In this document: positions 41,318-51,502 of the stretch, in pieces | Layout: each line of letters opens with the position of its first letter | Numbering within the stretch: the stretch's first letter is position 1 | Assembly (NCBI GenBank): GCA_030374765.1 | Contig: JARGXX010000075.1 | Coordinates: 62,001-126,000 of the forward strand | DNA: 64,000 nt | From: Agarophyton chilense | Taxonomy: Eukaryota; Rhodophyta; Florideophyceae; Gracilariales; Gracilariaceae | Direction: 5' to 3' | Position numbers and translations under genes: made by a program | Notes under the pieces: generated by a model | What the model saw: only the letters and a program-made list of their open reading frames with translations | What the model was told of the DNA's origin: nothing | Database searches by the model: none

Positions 41318-43615
41318 TTATAGCTCTCGCTGTTGTTCATCCCCGGCGTGAATATTGCTGCACAGAGCCTCCCAGTGATCAACAACCATTTTCTCTGCAT
41401 CTGCGCCTTGCTGATACAGCGTAACTACCAACCGCCGCAGTTCAGATGAAGTGCTGTATATTTGAACTGCCTCTTCAAACGCAATGGCAAACTCGGTACC
41501 GTCACTGAGCAGCCCGCTTGCGATCGCTGCTTCCCGAAATGTGGAAAGCTGCTGTCCGTCAATGGTCCTCGCATCTTCGTAAGAACTTGAGGCGCGATTC
41601 ATAAGTAATAAACGCAGTGAAAAAAGCTCTCTTTCGGCAGGAACGACGGCTCGAATTCTGGCGACGCACTGATTCTCTTCTGACCTCTCCACGACATACA
41701 TCGACGGATCACAATCGTCTCTCGGCACTTGAGTACTGTCTCCATCAAACTGATTGAGTACACTAGTTGGGAGGGTTCGATACAGGCGCACCTTTTCATA
41801 GTAGGAGAGGTAATCAAGACTGGCATATGTCTCAGGTCTCTGAAAGTACCGTTCCAGTGTTGATGGCTGTGAAGCCGTGTGAATGTCATTAGGGCTGCGA
41901 AGAACAAAAGTTCTCTCTCCCTCCAAATGTATTGCAAGTCGCTCCACAGTGGGCAGAATGGAGACGTGACGAAACTCAAAGATTCGCCAAGCAGCATTCA
42001 CGGCACCCACCACACGTGCCCGTATGTAGGCACGGATTTCATTCTGCACCACAGCTGGTTGTTGGGTATCTGTACCTGATTCATTCTGGTTGCTAACATT
42101 CAGAGCAACTTCTTGTGCTTTGGGCTGCTTAAAAGCATACTTCATGAGGTACGCTACCGCTCCTCCACCCTGCGTGCGCTCTACATTGATGTGTGAGCGG
42201 TACTTCTTAGTGAGTGTAGGATTGTATGGCACGATTTTGAGATCTTCTTCATTTCTTCTTCGGTAAACAACACGGTTTGTTCCTTCTTCGATGTATGTTT
42301 CTTGGACAATCATTGTGCTATCGTACCCAAATCGGCAACGACCTGCACGATTACGATTAAGACAATATGAAGAGTCGCGGTGGTGGTGCAGAGATAAAAC
42401 GAGGGCGCGCAGTTCGTCATCTTCCCCTGGACTTGGTACTTCGGCTCGAATCAGACTGTCAATGGCATCTACGTCTTCTATTACACCTCCTTCTAACCAT
42501 AGCAGGATGTGATGGTGCGGTACGTTTCGTTCTTGAAACTCCAGCTTTGCTGCAAGTTCCAAGCACTTGGACCCGAATAACTGTTCTGAATTCTTTTCGA
42601 GGTCTTTCACAATATCGTTGATGTACTGGTTGTAAACTCTGGCAATCAAGTCTGGGCGGTCAAACGGGCGTGGACGTGGACGATTAGCTGGTGCTGTGAA
42701 AGCACTCCGATGAGTCGTATCCATGCCTAAACGCTTCACATCCGCTCGCCATACGTTCATTGTGACGGTGATGAATAGCGAAGGGGGTCCTTTTCTTGCC
42801 ACAATCGCTTGCAAATCCTGTCGTTTACTTTTCCAGTACTTAGAAGAGTTCCCTGAGTCATCAGGAAGCAAAATGCGTCCCATAAGCCTGAATTGCGCGT
42901 CAGTCATTCCGCCAGTCGATTGATCTTGCGCTTGAACGATTTCCGTCTCTTGAACTATGCCTGCTTGCTGCTGCCGTTCTAGGTATTGAAGTCGCATGTC
43001 TTCAATGTTCGTTTGTGTGCGAAGCAACCACATTTGCATTAATGGACCACTATTAAGCAAAAAGTTATCTGAATATAGTCGACGCTTTGCATTTTGTGCC
43101 CAAGTAAGCTTCTGAAGATTCCACTGATCGAAACCGAGCCCTAAGCTTTCTTGCGTACCATTTCGTGCTTGCAGATACAAACGCAGGTCAAACGGTTTAT
43201 GCTCGTTGCCATACGGATACAGAAGGGGAAATGTACCTCTCTCTGCTAGCATAGAAGACGGTTTCAGCAATTTACCCCGCACTCGGGGGTTGCTGTTTGA
43301 GTTTACTGCAGCCCCTGCTTGCTCCGTGTCGCCTGTGATAGCTGCGTGTTCTTCCGTAACTGTGCCCTCAGTCAACTGAGGCACCTGGGCCTCGACATGG
43401 TACAGACCGCCTGGATCGACTACGAAGGTTCTCATCATGGATGGTCCAGCTCCAGGAGCATCTTCGGACATCGGACCTGCACCTACGTTGTCACCAGACA
43501 CTGTTGCAGTTCTGGTGCCCTCATATCCGCGCACTATCACTCCCTCGTTCGCAGCTTGCGAGCTTACGTCAACCGTATTTTCTTCTTGTGCCTGCATTTG
43601 CTCCGTTGTCAGCAT
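41318..43615 (-). CDS. Helitron ORF2: HUH-type Rep endonuclease
   Basis: 765 aa from ATG at 43615, one codon after the TGA of ORF1. Helitron-like N-terminal domain (residues ~165-300, FITVTMNVWRADVKRL), the HUH metal-binding motif PHHHILLWL (H367, H369) and the two-tyrosine nicking motif AYLMKYAFK (Y489, Y493, K496). This is the nickase/ligase that starts and ends rolling-circle transfer. All key residues are present. Ends TAA, immediately followed by the helicase ATG. Confidence 0.9.
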   Translation of the reverse strand: MLTTEQMQAQEENTVDVSSQAANEGVIVRGYEGTRTATVSGDNVGAGPMSEDAPGAGPSMMRTFVVDPGGLYHVEAQVPQLTEGTVTEEHAAITGDTEQAGAAVNSNSNPRVRGKLLKPSSMLAERGTFPLLYPYGNEHKPFDLRLYLQARNGTQESLGLGFDQWNLQKLTWAQNAKRRLYSDNFLLNSGPLMQMWLLRTQTNIEDMRLQYLERQQQAGIVQETEIVQAQDQSTGGMTDAQFRLMGRILLPDDSGNSSKYWKSKRQDLQAIVARKGPPSLFITVTMNVWRADVKRLGMDTTHRSAFTAPANRPRPRPFDRPDLIARVYNQYINDIVKDLEKNSEQLFGSKCLELAAKLEFQERNVPHHHILLWLEGGVIEDVDAIDSLIRAEVPSPGEDDELRALVLSLHHHRDSSYCLNRNRAGRCRFGYDSTMIVQETYIEEGTNRVVYRRRNEEDLKIVPYNPTLTKKYRSHINVERTQGGGAVAYLMKYAFKQPKAQEVALNVSNQNESGTDTQQPAVVQNEIRAYIRARVVGAVNAAWRIFEFRHVSILPTVERLAIHLEGERTFVLRSPNDIHTASQPSTLERYFQRPETYASLDYLSYYEKVRLYRTLPTSVLNQFDGDSTQVPRDDCDPSMYVVERSEENQCVARIRAVVPAERELFSLRLLLMNRASSSYEDARTIDGQQLSTFREAAIASGLLSDGTEFAIAFEEAVQIYSTSSELRRLVVTLYQQGADAEKMVVDHWEALCSNIHAGDEQQREL

Positions 43616-43618
43616 CGC

Positions 43619-44434
43619 TCAATACCGCTCTCGCACCATATCAGGTTTGGGCTGAATCACCTCGTAAAGTCTCGGAACCATGTGTTTCACGTCGATGTCT
43701 TGGATAAACGCTCGCAGGTTTGCTCGTGTACAGTGAGCAGGATCCAGAGAAGGAGGCCCTGCGATCCAAAGAAAACTATACCGCGTGCTGCTCTGTCTGT
43801 GTGCCGGGAGAGCGAGTGCTGCAGTTCCTTCTAGTCTGGAAAACGAAGGGCCACATCCTGTGACATAGGACATGTCCATAAACGCTTGAGTGGTGGCAAA
43901 AAGCGTATTCAAGTTTAAGAAGTTCGAGTGGAATGCTCTTGAACGGTATATGCTTCGTATTTCTTCATTAGTATGGCGTCTACGAAATGTGACCCCCCAT
44001 CCTGAATTTCGTTTCATGCCACAACAGACTCCATGTACCTCTTTTCCTAAAAGCACACACCCACACCACTTGCAACTATGAATTCGTAACGTCCAGTCTT
44101 CGTACGGACACGAACCATAGGTGTGTGAAAACTCACCGCATCTTCTGCATCTGCGGGTTCCTACGGTGGACAACGTCTCAAACTCAGGAATGTTTGCACG
44201 AGTGGCTGGATCAATCCATGCTTGAGCAGCATCGGAATCCCATGCGTAGTAAACGCGATACAATCCACGATCTGGACGTCCGGCAAACAGCATGACGGTC
44301 GAATCAAGCTCTTGGAGCGATTGTTGTTCTTCTGAATGAATAGCAAAAGTAGGAACCTGCTGAAGCTCTGACTCAGCGGATGGTGCGGGAGCTAGAGTGA
44401 TTTCATCTTCTTCAACTTCAATCGGAGCAGGCAT
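43619..44434 (-). CDS. Helitron ORF1: CCHC zinc-knuckle N-terminal unit
   Basis: 271 aa. A perfect CX2CX4HX4C knuckle (C96, C99, H104, C109), followed by a second Cys cluster (CKWCGC at 121-126, CC at 137-138). The rest corresponds to the region before the Rep domain in fused RepHel proteins. Stop TGA at 43619, then GCG ATG of ORF2 in the same frame. Probably DNA binding. Its ATG overlaps the end of the frame-shifted ORF at 44392-44745. Confidence 0.8.
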   Translation of the reverse strand: MPAPIEVEEDEITLAPAPSAESELQQVPTFAIHSEEQQSLQELDSTVMLFAGRPDRGLYRVYYAWDSDAAQAWIDPATRANIPEFETLSTVGTRRCRRCGEFSHTYGSCPYEDWTLRIHSCKWCGCVLLGKEVHGVCCGMKRNSGWGVTFRRRHTNEEIRSIYRSRAFHSNFLNLNTLFATTQAFMDMSYVTGCGPSFSRLEGTAALALPAHRQSSTRYSFLWIAGPPSLDPAHCTRANLRAFIQDIDVKHMVPRLYEVIQPKPDMVRERY

Positions 44435-44745
44435 CTCTTCTTCGACATTAGCCCAAGGATGGTTTTCAGTGGTTCTAGTGGTACTTGGAAGTGATCCACC
44501 GATGATCGGAGCTGAGCTGTAATGAATTCATCTTCGTTCAAATCCGCGACGACGACTGGATCTTGCACATGCTGACCAGTTTCGTTTACTTGTACTTCAT
44601 CTGGAGCATCTTCGACAGAAACCGTTACTCTTTCGGGTCCTTCCACTCCTGCGATTGTCGCGCCTCTGTTTTCTCTAGAACCTCTTCTTCTTCGTCTCCA
44701 TCTCACGCCTCCATAGTTTTGTCTCTCTTCTTTTTCTTTATTCAT
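44392..44745 (-). CDS. Helitron upstream ORF, 117 aa
   Basis: ATG at 44745 (MNKEKEERQNYGG). Arg-rich start (RWRRRRRGSRENRG), then acidic. It overlaps ORF1 by 43 nt in another frame. Upstream of its own ATG, ORF1's frame stays coding-like for ~35 codons (SLPSTTRTTENHPWANVEEE), so an intron with an acceptor at TTCATTACAG or a frameshift may join the two. Conserved at 57122-57475. Confidence 0.5.
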   Translation of the reverse strand: MNKEKEERQNYGGVRWRRRRRGSRENRGATIAGVEGPERVTVSVEDAPDEVQVNETGQHVQDPVVVADLNEDEFITAQLRSSVDHFQVPLEPLKTILGLMSKKRCLLRLKLKKMKSL

Positions 44746-44942
44746 TTTATTTTGAGCTTGTGCTAGCTCTCCGAATCTACGACAAAGTTTATGTAATATA
44801 AAAAACAAACACAACTCAACCGTGTGAAGAAAAATGTTTGATCTTTGGTTGCAGTTTGTTGCTTTGCACCCACCGGGGCTGGTTGCATGCAGCTGTCTTA
44901 ATTAAAAAAAAGCTGCAAGACTTATTTATTACCCAATGCAAC

Positions 44943-45215
44943 TCATGTGCGCAGCACAGGGACTCTCGACACACTTCTGTTGAAAAGTGACGGACGAAGT
45001 GTGCCCAGCCGGTTTTCAAGCCGTATGCCGTTTAACCCGAGTCCGGTTGTTAGGATGGGTTTGCTATTACTCATGGCAATACTCCCTGACACGCAGTGGA
45101 GCAAGCGCTTTCCAGCCCTCAGAAGTACGACACGGCGGCCGCCCCAGACCCTGAACAGCAAGGTCTGCTGGTATAAGGTCTGGGAAACCCTCAAGACTTC
45201 CTGAATCGCCGTCAA
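44943..45215 (-). CDS. Helitron leader ORF, 90 aa, unrecognised
   Basis: Open frame in the 5' leader; a homologous frame of 94 codons is kept in the other copy (57661-57945) despite several substitutions. No motif. It may be a small protein or chance. Confidence 0.3.
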   Translation of the reverse strand: MTAIQEVLRVSQTLYQQTLLFRVWGGRRVVLLRAGKRLLHCVSGSIAMSNSKPILTTGLGLNGIRLENRLGTLRPSLFNRSVSRVPVLRT

Positions 45216-45652
45216 ACGATCATTGTACCACGAAGCACCTGCCTTTTCCTAGATCTGTGGTACTTAGTGGGTTACTACGATGGCGGCCTGCACACGAGCT
45301 CGGCCTTGCCTAGGTCCCAGGGCAGTCACAGAACTCAGTCTCTTGTCATAGAGTGCTGTGGCCCATGCCTGAAATTTGGAGGTTTTTTTGTGGTTAGGGT
45401 CAAAAGCCGAGTTGTCTGACCCGGTTCATCATTCATCATCAGTGCACCATATATGCTGTTTTGGAGCCTGAGGGTCGAAGGTGTAACGTATTCTGATTGG
45501 TCGGCACTTGGGCGGCGCACGGCACTGTAGCAAAGTGCACTCGATAATTATTGGGTGGGAGTGCATTTGCGTGCCACGGGTCAAACGTGTAGGGAGATTT
45601 GGCGCGAAGGGCCCCCCCCTCATACTGATGACAATCATTATAAGGGAGACAA

Positions 45653-45700
45653 GAGAAAGCGGCCTTCGGCCGCAGGCGGCGCTGCGCGCCGCGGTCGTTC
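45653..45700 (-). repeat. 3'-terminal hairpins of Helitron H2
   Basis: GCGGCCTTCGGCCGC (perfect stem) and GCGGCGCTGCGCGCCGC next to the 3' end. Confidence 0.8.
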
Positions 45701-46033
45701 TGTTCGACTATTTCGTTTCTATGAAGCTTATTATACTATGCTTGAGCTTTTAGTAGCGTTTTTAGCTCTAAGCGTAGCCTTTTCCAGAGATATAAGGCCA
45801 AGCTTGCTGAAGATTCTATTATTGACAGTGTCGACGTACAATGAGGGAGCGAAGCAGGTTATCGGCTACCAAAAGCGCTGTGCCGTTTAGCATTAGCTGG
45901 TGCACGATATATTAAAGATATATCGTGAAACGAGCTCTGAAATGTATGGTGAGCTTGGTTAAGGACATTTTATTTTAAAAGCAATGGGGCAGTTGTAGCA
46001 TATTATGCCGTTCAAACTGCCTCCGAAACTGTA

Positions 46034-46393
46034 ACTTGCAGTGTCGACGTACAGGCACGGACTTAGCAACTTGACGGCCACTAGCGGCGCTGCGCGCCTT
46101 AGCAGCGGCCGCGGCACGCACATATTTCCGTTTGAACTGCCGCCAATACTATTACTTGCAGTGTAGACTTAAAGTGACGGACTATGCAACTTGACGGCCG
46201 CTAGCGGCGCTGCGCCCCTTAGCAGCTGCCGCGCCACGCACATATTTCCGTTTGAACTGCCGCCAATACTATATCTTGCAGTGTAGATTTCAAGTGACGG
46301 ACTTTGCAACTTGACGGCCACTAGCAGCGCTGCGCCCCTTAGCAGCGGCCGCGGCACGCACAGTGGCGCCCGATATCTCTTTGTAGCGCGAGA
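46034..46393 (-). repeat. 120-bp tandem repeat, 3 units, near Helitron H2 3' end
   Basis: Units start at 46034, 46154 and 46274, each with [A/T]CTTGCAGTGT, ACTTGACGGCC and a GC-rich palindrome. H1 has about two units, so the number varies between copies. Confidence 0.85.
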
Positions 46394-46554
46394 ATGCATT
46401 GGTTTCAAACTATCTTGGTGATTTGGCTTTTTATGGCTCCGTGCGTCTCTAATACGGAATGGGAAAAAGTTTAAAGATCAAAACAGGTTTACACGCAAAC
46501 AAATAGAAAAGCATAACATTTTTTTTGCCTGAGTGTTTGAGCACTGATGCATAT

Positions 46555-48249
46555 CTACGTAGTGGGGTGAGGATTGCAAAACTCTATAGCCTCAGGAAGC
46601 ACTGGATTGATTAGTGGAACTGGCATCGGATGTATCGTCTGTGGATTGCCAGGCGTAGGGCTAGAGTCGTGTAGTAACAACACATGCTCGTTCCTTCGCA
46701 CTCGTGACAGCGCCACATACAGCTGACCTGCACAGAAGAAATTTGATCGCACATCAACAACTAAACCGTTCAGAGTTTTGCCCTGTCCTTTGTGAACTGT
46801 TGCTGCAAATGCAAGTCGAATGGGGAACTGTCTTCGAATCATAGGAATGTCTGCAAAGGACAACTCAAAATCAATGCGATGCAGCACTTGTGACTCGATT
46901 ACTTGACCGTTTTCGTTGAACCTTGCTACATGCATCGTAAACTGATCCACACGAACTACGACAAACATTTTTCCATTTACCAACACTGGATGCAGAACGT
47001 TTCGAATAACCATCACAGGAACACCAATTTTGAGGCACAGGTTGTGTGGAGGGATACCAGTAGGAGCATATTCGTAGGCAAACTCAGGCACAATAGTGTC
47101 TGAAATATCCGACTCGGCAGTCTGCGCTCGAAGTGGCTGTACTGTAGTTGCGTAGTGCAAAGTGATTTGCTCACCCGGAAAAAGATTCAGGGCAGCAGTG
47201 TTGTGTTCATCCACCAAATGATTTGTGGATGCAATTATCATTTTGCTGAGATCTACATCTTCTTTGCGCCGCGTCGTGACCCACTTCCACAGAAACGTAT
47301 ATGCGGTTTGCATCACTCCAGTAGACTGCAGTGGAGGTGGTATAGTACTCGAGATGGTGTTGCGCGCAACGGCACGCAAAAAAGCCGCAAACCCCGGATC
47401 ATCTTCTTGGCGAACTTGTTCTGTGAGATAAAGAACTTGCACAGAGGAATCTGTCCAGAGATTGCTTTTCCATGGCAGCTCGTTCAAAATGTTTGTATAC
47501 ACTTTTCGAACGTTCCCACCCGCCTCAGGCCCCATGTACGACTGAGGCACAACAGGAAGCAACTGTGAGTAGTCGCCGGCGAACACTATAGACAGTCCAC
47601 CGAAACATGGCGGTTGCGTTTGTGTTTGAGAACTTCGCAAGTCTTTGAGTAGCACGTCCATGAGCTCAAACAACCTTCTGGAGAGCATCGAAACCTCGTC
47701 AAGTACGAGTAGCTGTAGAATGCGCAAAAGTTCCGCTCGTGGAGACCGAGGACCGTACTTGGACAACAGTGAAAGCTGTGTAGTAGTACTGTCTTTATCT
47801 CCTACACCCAAACCAAGCAGACTGTGCAATGTGCGACCTCCCTCGTAAAGGGATGCAGCGATTCCCGTTGTAGCTGTTAATTCAACTAGCATTCTTTTTG
47901 ATTCACATATATCCCGCAACAAATTCAACATATACGTCTTTCCAGTGCCTGCAGATCCTTGTATAAAGAAAACGTTTCCAGGAGTGGTCAGACGATCTTG
48001 ATCGGGTGGCTGTTGGAGTTCTAAAGCATTCACAATCGTATCCAGGACGTGTTTTTGTGTTGGTTTCAATGTATTATACCTGGATTGCAGTGTGCTTGCA
48101 TTTCGCACCACTGTTAATTGGCGAGTGACTACTGCACGATCAGTCTCAGTTTGTTCCTCATTTTGCTGGATATATTGAACAAAGAAGCTATGCTCACGGA
48201 GCAAACGACCTCCATGGTGGTCAGATATGCTAATAATTCGTCGATACAT
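46555..48249 (-). CDS. Helitron ORF3: PIF1-type helicase, copy H2
   Basis: 564 aa, differing from the H1 helicase at only a handful of residues; Walker A and B and the C-terminal motifs are kept. ATG at 48249 again directly follows a TAA. Intact although the upstream Rep in this copy is broken. Confidence 0.85.
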   Translation of the reverse strand: MYRRIISISDHHGGRLLREHSFFVQYIQQNEEQTETDRAVVTRQLTVVRNASTLQSRYNTLKPTQKHVLDTIVNALELQQPPDQDRLTTPGNVFFIQGSAGTGKTYMLNLLRDICESKRMLVELTATTGIAASLYEGGRTLHSLLGLGVGDKDSTTTQLSLLSKYGPRSPRAELLRILQLLVLDEVSMLSRRLFELMDVLLKDLRSSQTQTQPPCFGGLSIVFAGDYSQLLPVVPQSYMGPEAGGNVRKVYTNILNELPWKSNLWTDSSVQVLYLTEQVRQEDDPGFAAFLRAVARNTISSTIPPPLQSTGVMQTAYTFLWKWVTTRRKEDVDLSKMIIASTNHLVDEHNTAALNLFPGEQITLHYATTVQPLRAQTAESDISDTIVPEFAYEYAPTGIPPHNLCLKIGVPVMVIRNVLHPVLVNGKMFVVVRVDQFTMHVARFNENGQVIESQVLHRIDFELSFADIPMIRRQFPIRLAFAATVHKGQGKTLNGLVVDVRSNFFCAGQLYVALSRVRRNEHVLLLHDSSPTPGNPQTIHPMPVPLINPVLPEAIEFCNPHPTT

Positions 48250-49542
48250 TTACAGCTTTCGCTGTTGTTCATCCCCGGCGTGAATATTGCTGCACAGCAC
48301 CTCCCAGTGATCAACAACCATTTTCTCTGCATCTGCGCCTTGCTGATACAGCGTAACTACCAACCGCCGCAGTTCAGATGAAGTGCTGTATATTTGAACT
48401 GCCTCTTCAAACGCAATGGCAAACTCGGTACCGTCACTGAGCAGCCCGCTTGCGATCGCTGCTTCCCGAAATGTGGAAAGCTGCTGTCCGTCAATGGTCC
48501 TCGCATCTTTGTAAGAACTTGAGGCGCGATTCATAAGTCATAAACGAAGTGAAAAAAGCTCTCTTTCGGCAGGAACGACGGCTCGAATTCTGGCGACGCA
48601 GTGATTCTCTTCTGACCTCTCCACGACATACATCGACGGATCACAATCGTCTCTCGGCACTTGAGTACTGTCTCCATCAAACTGATTGAGTACACTAGTT
48701 GGGAGGGTTCGATACAGGCGCACCTTTTCATAGTAGGAGAGGTAATCAAGACTGGCATATGTCTCAGGTCTCTGAAAGTACCGTTCCAGTGTTGATGGCT
48801 GTGAAGCCGTGTGAATGTCATTAAAGCTGCGAAGAACAAAAGTTCTCTCTTCCTCCAAATGTATTGCAAGTCGCTCCACAGTGGGCAGAATGGAGACGTG
48901 ACGAAACTCAAAGATTCGCCAAGCAGCATTCACGAAACCCACCACACGTGCCCGCATGTAGGCACGGATTTCATTCTGCACCACAGCTGGTTGTTGGGTA
49001 TCTGTACCCGATTCATTCTGGTTGCTAACATTCAGAGCAACTTCTTGTGCTTTGGGCTGCTTAAAAGCATACTTCATGAGGTACGCTACCGTTCCTCCAC
49101 CCTGCGTGCGCTCTACATTGATGTGCGAGCGGTACTTTTTAGTGAGTGTAGGATTGTATGGCACGATTTTGAGATCTTCTTCATTTCTTCTTCGGTAAAC
49201 AACACGGTTTGTTCCTTCTTCGATGTATGTTTCTTGGACAATCATTGTGCTATCGTACCCAAATCGGCAACGACCTGCACGATTACGATTACGACAATAT
49301 GAAGAGTGGCGGTGGCGGTGCATAGATAAAACGAGGGCGCGCAGTTCGTCATCTTCCCCTGGACTTGGTACTTCGGCTCGAATCAGACTGTCAATGGCAT
49401 CTACGTCTTCTATTACACCTCCTTTTAACCATAGCAGGATGTGATGGTGCGGTACGTTTCGTTCTTGAAACTCCAGCTTTGCTGCAAGTCCCAAGCACTT
49501 GGACCCAAATAACTGTTCTGAATTATTTTCGAGGTCTTTCAC
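48250..49542 (-). pseudogene. Helitron Rep C-terminal part, copy H2
   Basis: Continuation of Rep from array unit 1 through TGA at 48538 (a Leu codon in H1) to the TAA before the helicase. The HUH and two-Tyr region lies in unit 1 (48566-49542). An extra 2 nt near 49545 also breaks the frame. It cannot give a full Rep. Confidence 0.8.
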
Positions 49543-49932
49543 AATCTATCGTTGATGTACTGGTTGTAAACTTTGGCAATCAAGTCTGGGCGGTCAAACG
49601 GGCGTGGACGATTAGCTGGTGCTGTGAAAGCACTCCGATGAGACGTATCCATGCCTAAACGCTTCACATCCGCTCGCCATACGTTCATTGTGACGGTGAT
49701 GAATAGCGAAGGGGGTCCTTTTCTTGCCACAATCGCTTGCACATCCTGTCGTTTACTTTTACAGTACTTAGAAGAGTTCACTGAGTCATCAGGAAGCAAA
49801 ATGCGTCCCATAAGCCTGAATTGCGCGTCATTCATTCCGCCAGTCGATTGATTTTGCGCTTGGGTCAGACGTGTAGGAAGATTTGGCGCGAAGGTGCCCC
49901 CCCTCATACCGATGACAATCATTACTAGGGAG

Positions 49933-49935
49933 AAC
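49933..49935 (-). other. Helitron 3'-end/5'-end junction in array unit 1
   Basis: TTTCTCTTG, one T, then TCTCCCTAGTAATG: a 3' end fused to a 5' end, as in a rolling-circle concatemer or circle. Confidence 0.75.
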
Positions 49936-50485
49936 AAGAGAAAGCGGCCTTCGGCCGCAGGCGGCGCTGCGCGCCGCGGTCGTTCTGTTCGACTATTTCG
50001 TTTCTATGAAGCTTATTATACTATGCTTGAGCTTTTAGTAGCGTTTTTAGCTCTAAGCGTAGCCTTTTGCAGAGATATAAGGCCAAGCTTGCTGAAGATT
50101 CTATTATTGACAGTGTCGACGTACAATGAGGGAGCGAAGCAGGTTATCGGCTACCAAAAGCGCTGTGCCGTTTAGCATTAGCTGGTGCACGATATATTAA
50201 AGATATATCGTGAAACGAGCTCTGAAATGTATGGTGAGCTTGGTTAAGGACATTTTATTTTAAAAGCAATGGGGCAGTTGTAGCATATTATGCCGTTCAA
50301 ACTGCCTCCGAAACTGTAACTTGCAGTGTCGACGTACAGGCACGGACTTAGCAACTTGACGGCCGCTAGCGGCGCTGCGCGCCTTAGCAGCGGCCGCGGC
50401 ACGCACATATTTCCGTTTGAACTGCCGCCAATACTATTACTTGCAGTGTAGACTTAAAGTGACGGACTATGCAACTTGACGGCCG

Positions 50486-51055
50486 CTAGCGACGTAACGG
50501 CAAGTACTTTGCAACTTGACGGCCGCTAGCATTTTGTGCCCAAGTAAGCTTCTGAAGATTCCACTGATCGAAACCGAGCCCTAAGCTTTCTTGCGTACCA
50601 TTTCGTGCTTGCAGATACAAACGCAGGTCAAACGGTTTATGCTCGTCGCCATACGGGTACAGAAGGCGTAATGTACCTCTCTCTGCTGGCATAGAAAACG
50701 GTTTCAGCAATTTACCCCGCACTCGGGGGTGGCTGTTTGAGTTTACTGCAGCCCCTGCTTGCTCCGTGTCGCCTGTGATAGCTGCGTGTTCTTCCGTAAC
50801 TGTGCCCTCAGTCAACTGAGGCACCTGGGCCTCGACATGGTACAGACCGCCTGGATCGACTACGAAGGTTCTCATCATGGATGGTCCAGCTCCAGGAGCA
50901 TCTTCGGACATCGGACCTGCACCTACGTTGTCACCAGACACTGTTGCAGTTCTGGTGCCCTCATATCCGCGCACTATCACTCCCTCGTTCGCAGCTTGCG
51001 AGCTTACGTCAACCGTATTTTCTTCTTGTGCCTGCATTTGCTCCGTTGTCAGCAT
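50486..51055 (-). pseudogene. truncated Rep N-terminus, array unit 1
   Basis: Starts like ORF2 (MLTTEQMQAQ) with the same TGA-GCG-ATG junction, but after KLTWAQNA runs into 3'-subterminal repeat sequence and stops. 189 codons; lacks all catalytic motifs. Confidence 0.85.
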
Positions 51056-51058
51056 CGC

Positions 51059-51502
51059 TCAATACCGCTCTCGCACCATATCAGGTTTGGGCTGAATCAC
51101 CTCGTAAAGTCTCGGAACCATGTGTTTCACGTCGATGTCTTGGATAAACGCTCGCAGGTTTGCTCGTGTACAGTGAGCAGGATCCAGAGAAGGAGGCCCT
51201 GCGATCCAAAGAAAACTATACCGCGTGCTGCTCTGTCTGTGTGCCGGGAGAGCGAGTGCTGCAGTTCCTTCTAGTCTGGAAAACGAAGGGCCACATCCTG
51301 TGACATAGGACATGTCCTTAAACGCTTGAGTGGTGGCAAAAAGCGTATTCAAGTTTAAGAAGTTCGAGTGGAATGCTCTTGAACGGTATATGCTTCGTAT
51401 TTCTTCATTAGTATGGCGTCTACGAAATGTGACCCCCCATCCTGAATTTCGTTTCATGCCACTATTTCGGCAGGAACGACGGCTCGAATTCTGGCGACGC
51501 AC
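51059..51502 (-). pseudogene. truncated Helitron ORF1, array unit 1
   Basis: C-terminal 130 codons of ORF1 from GMKRNSGWGV, fused upstream to Rep sequence at ~51466. The zinc knuckle is lost. Confidence 0.85.

Larger units (their letters stand above)
38798..45649 (-). mobile_element. Helitron H1, complete
   Basis: 6852 bp. The 5' end TCTCCCTTATAATGATTGTC at 45649 abuts the 3' end of the next Helitron. The 3' end is GC-rich hairpins followed by TTTCTCATG, ending at 38798 with T (38797) next. It encodes a CCHC ORF, a HUH Rep and a PIF1-type helicase as three consecutive in-frame units. All three are open, so the copy looks potentially autonomous. No terminal repeats or target duplication, as expected for rolling-circle elements. 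Confidence 0.85.

Noticed and set aside
43319..43834. 171-codon plus-strand frame present in four Helitron segments
   Set aside because: Antisense shadow of the ORF1/Rep junction. Recurrence reflects DNA duplication, not selection.
45555..45890. Recurrent plus-strand frame at Helitron 3' ends (RFYEAYY...)
   Set aside because: Covers the terminal hairpins and non-coding 3' region; starts in the neighbouring element's 5' end.
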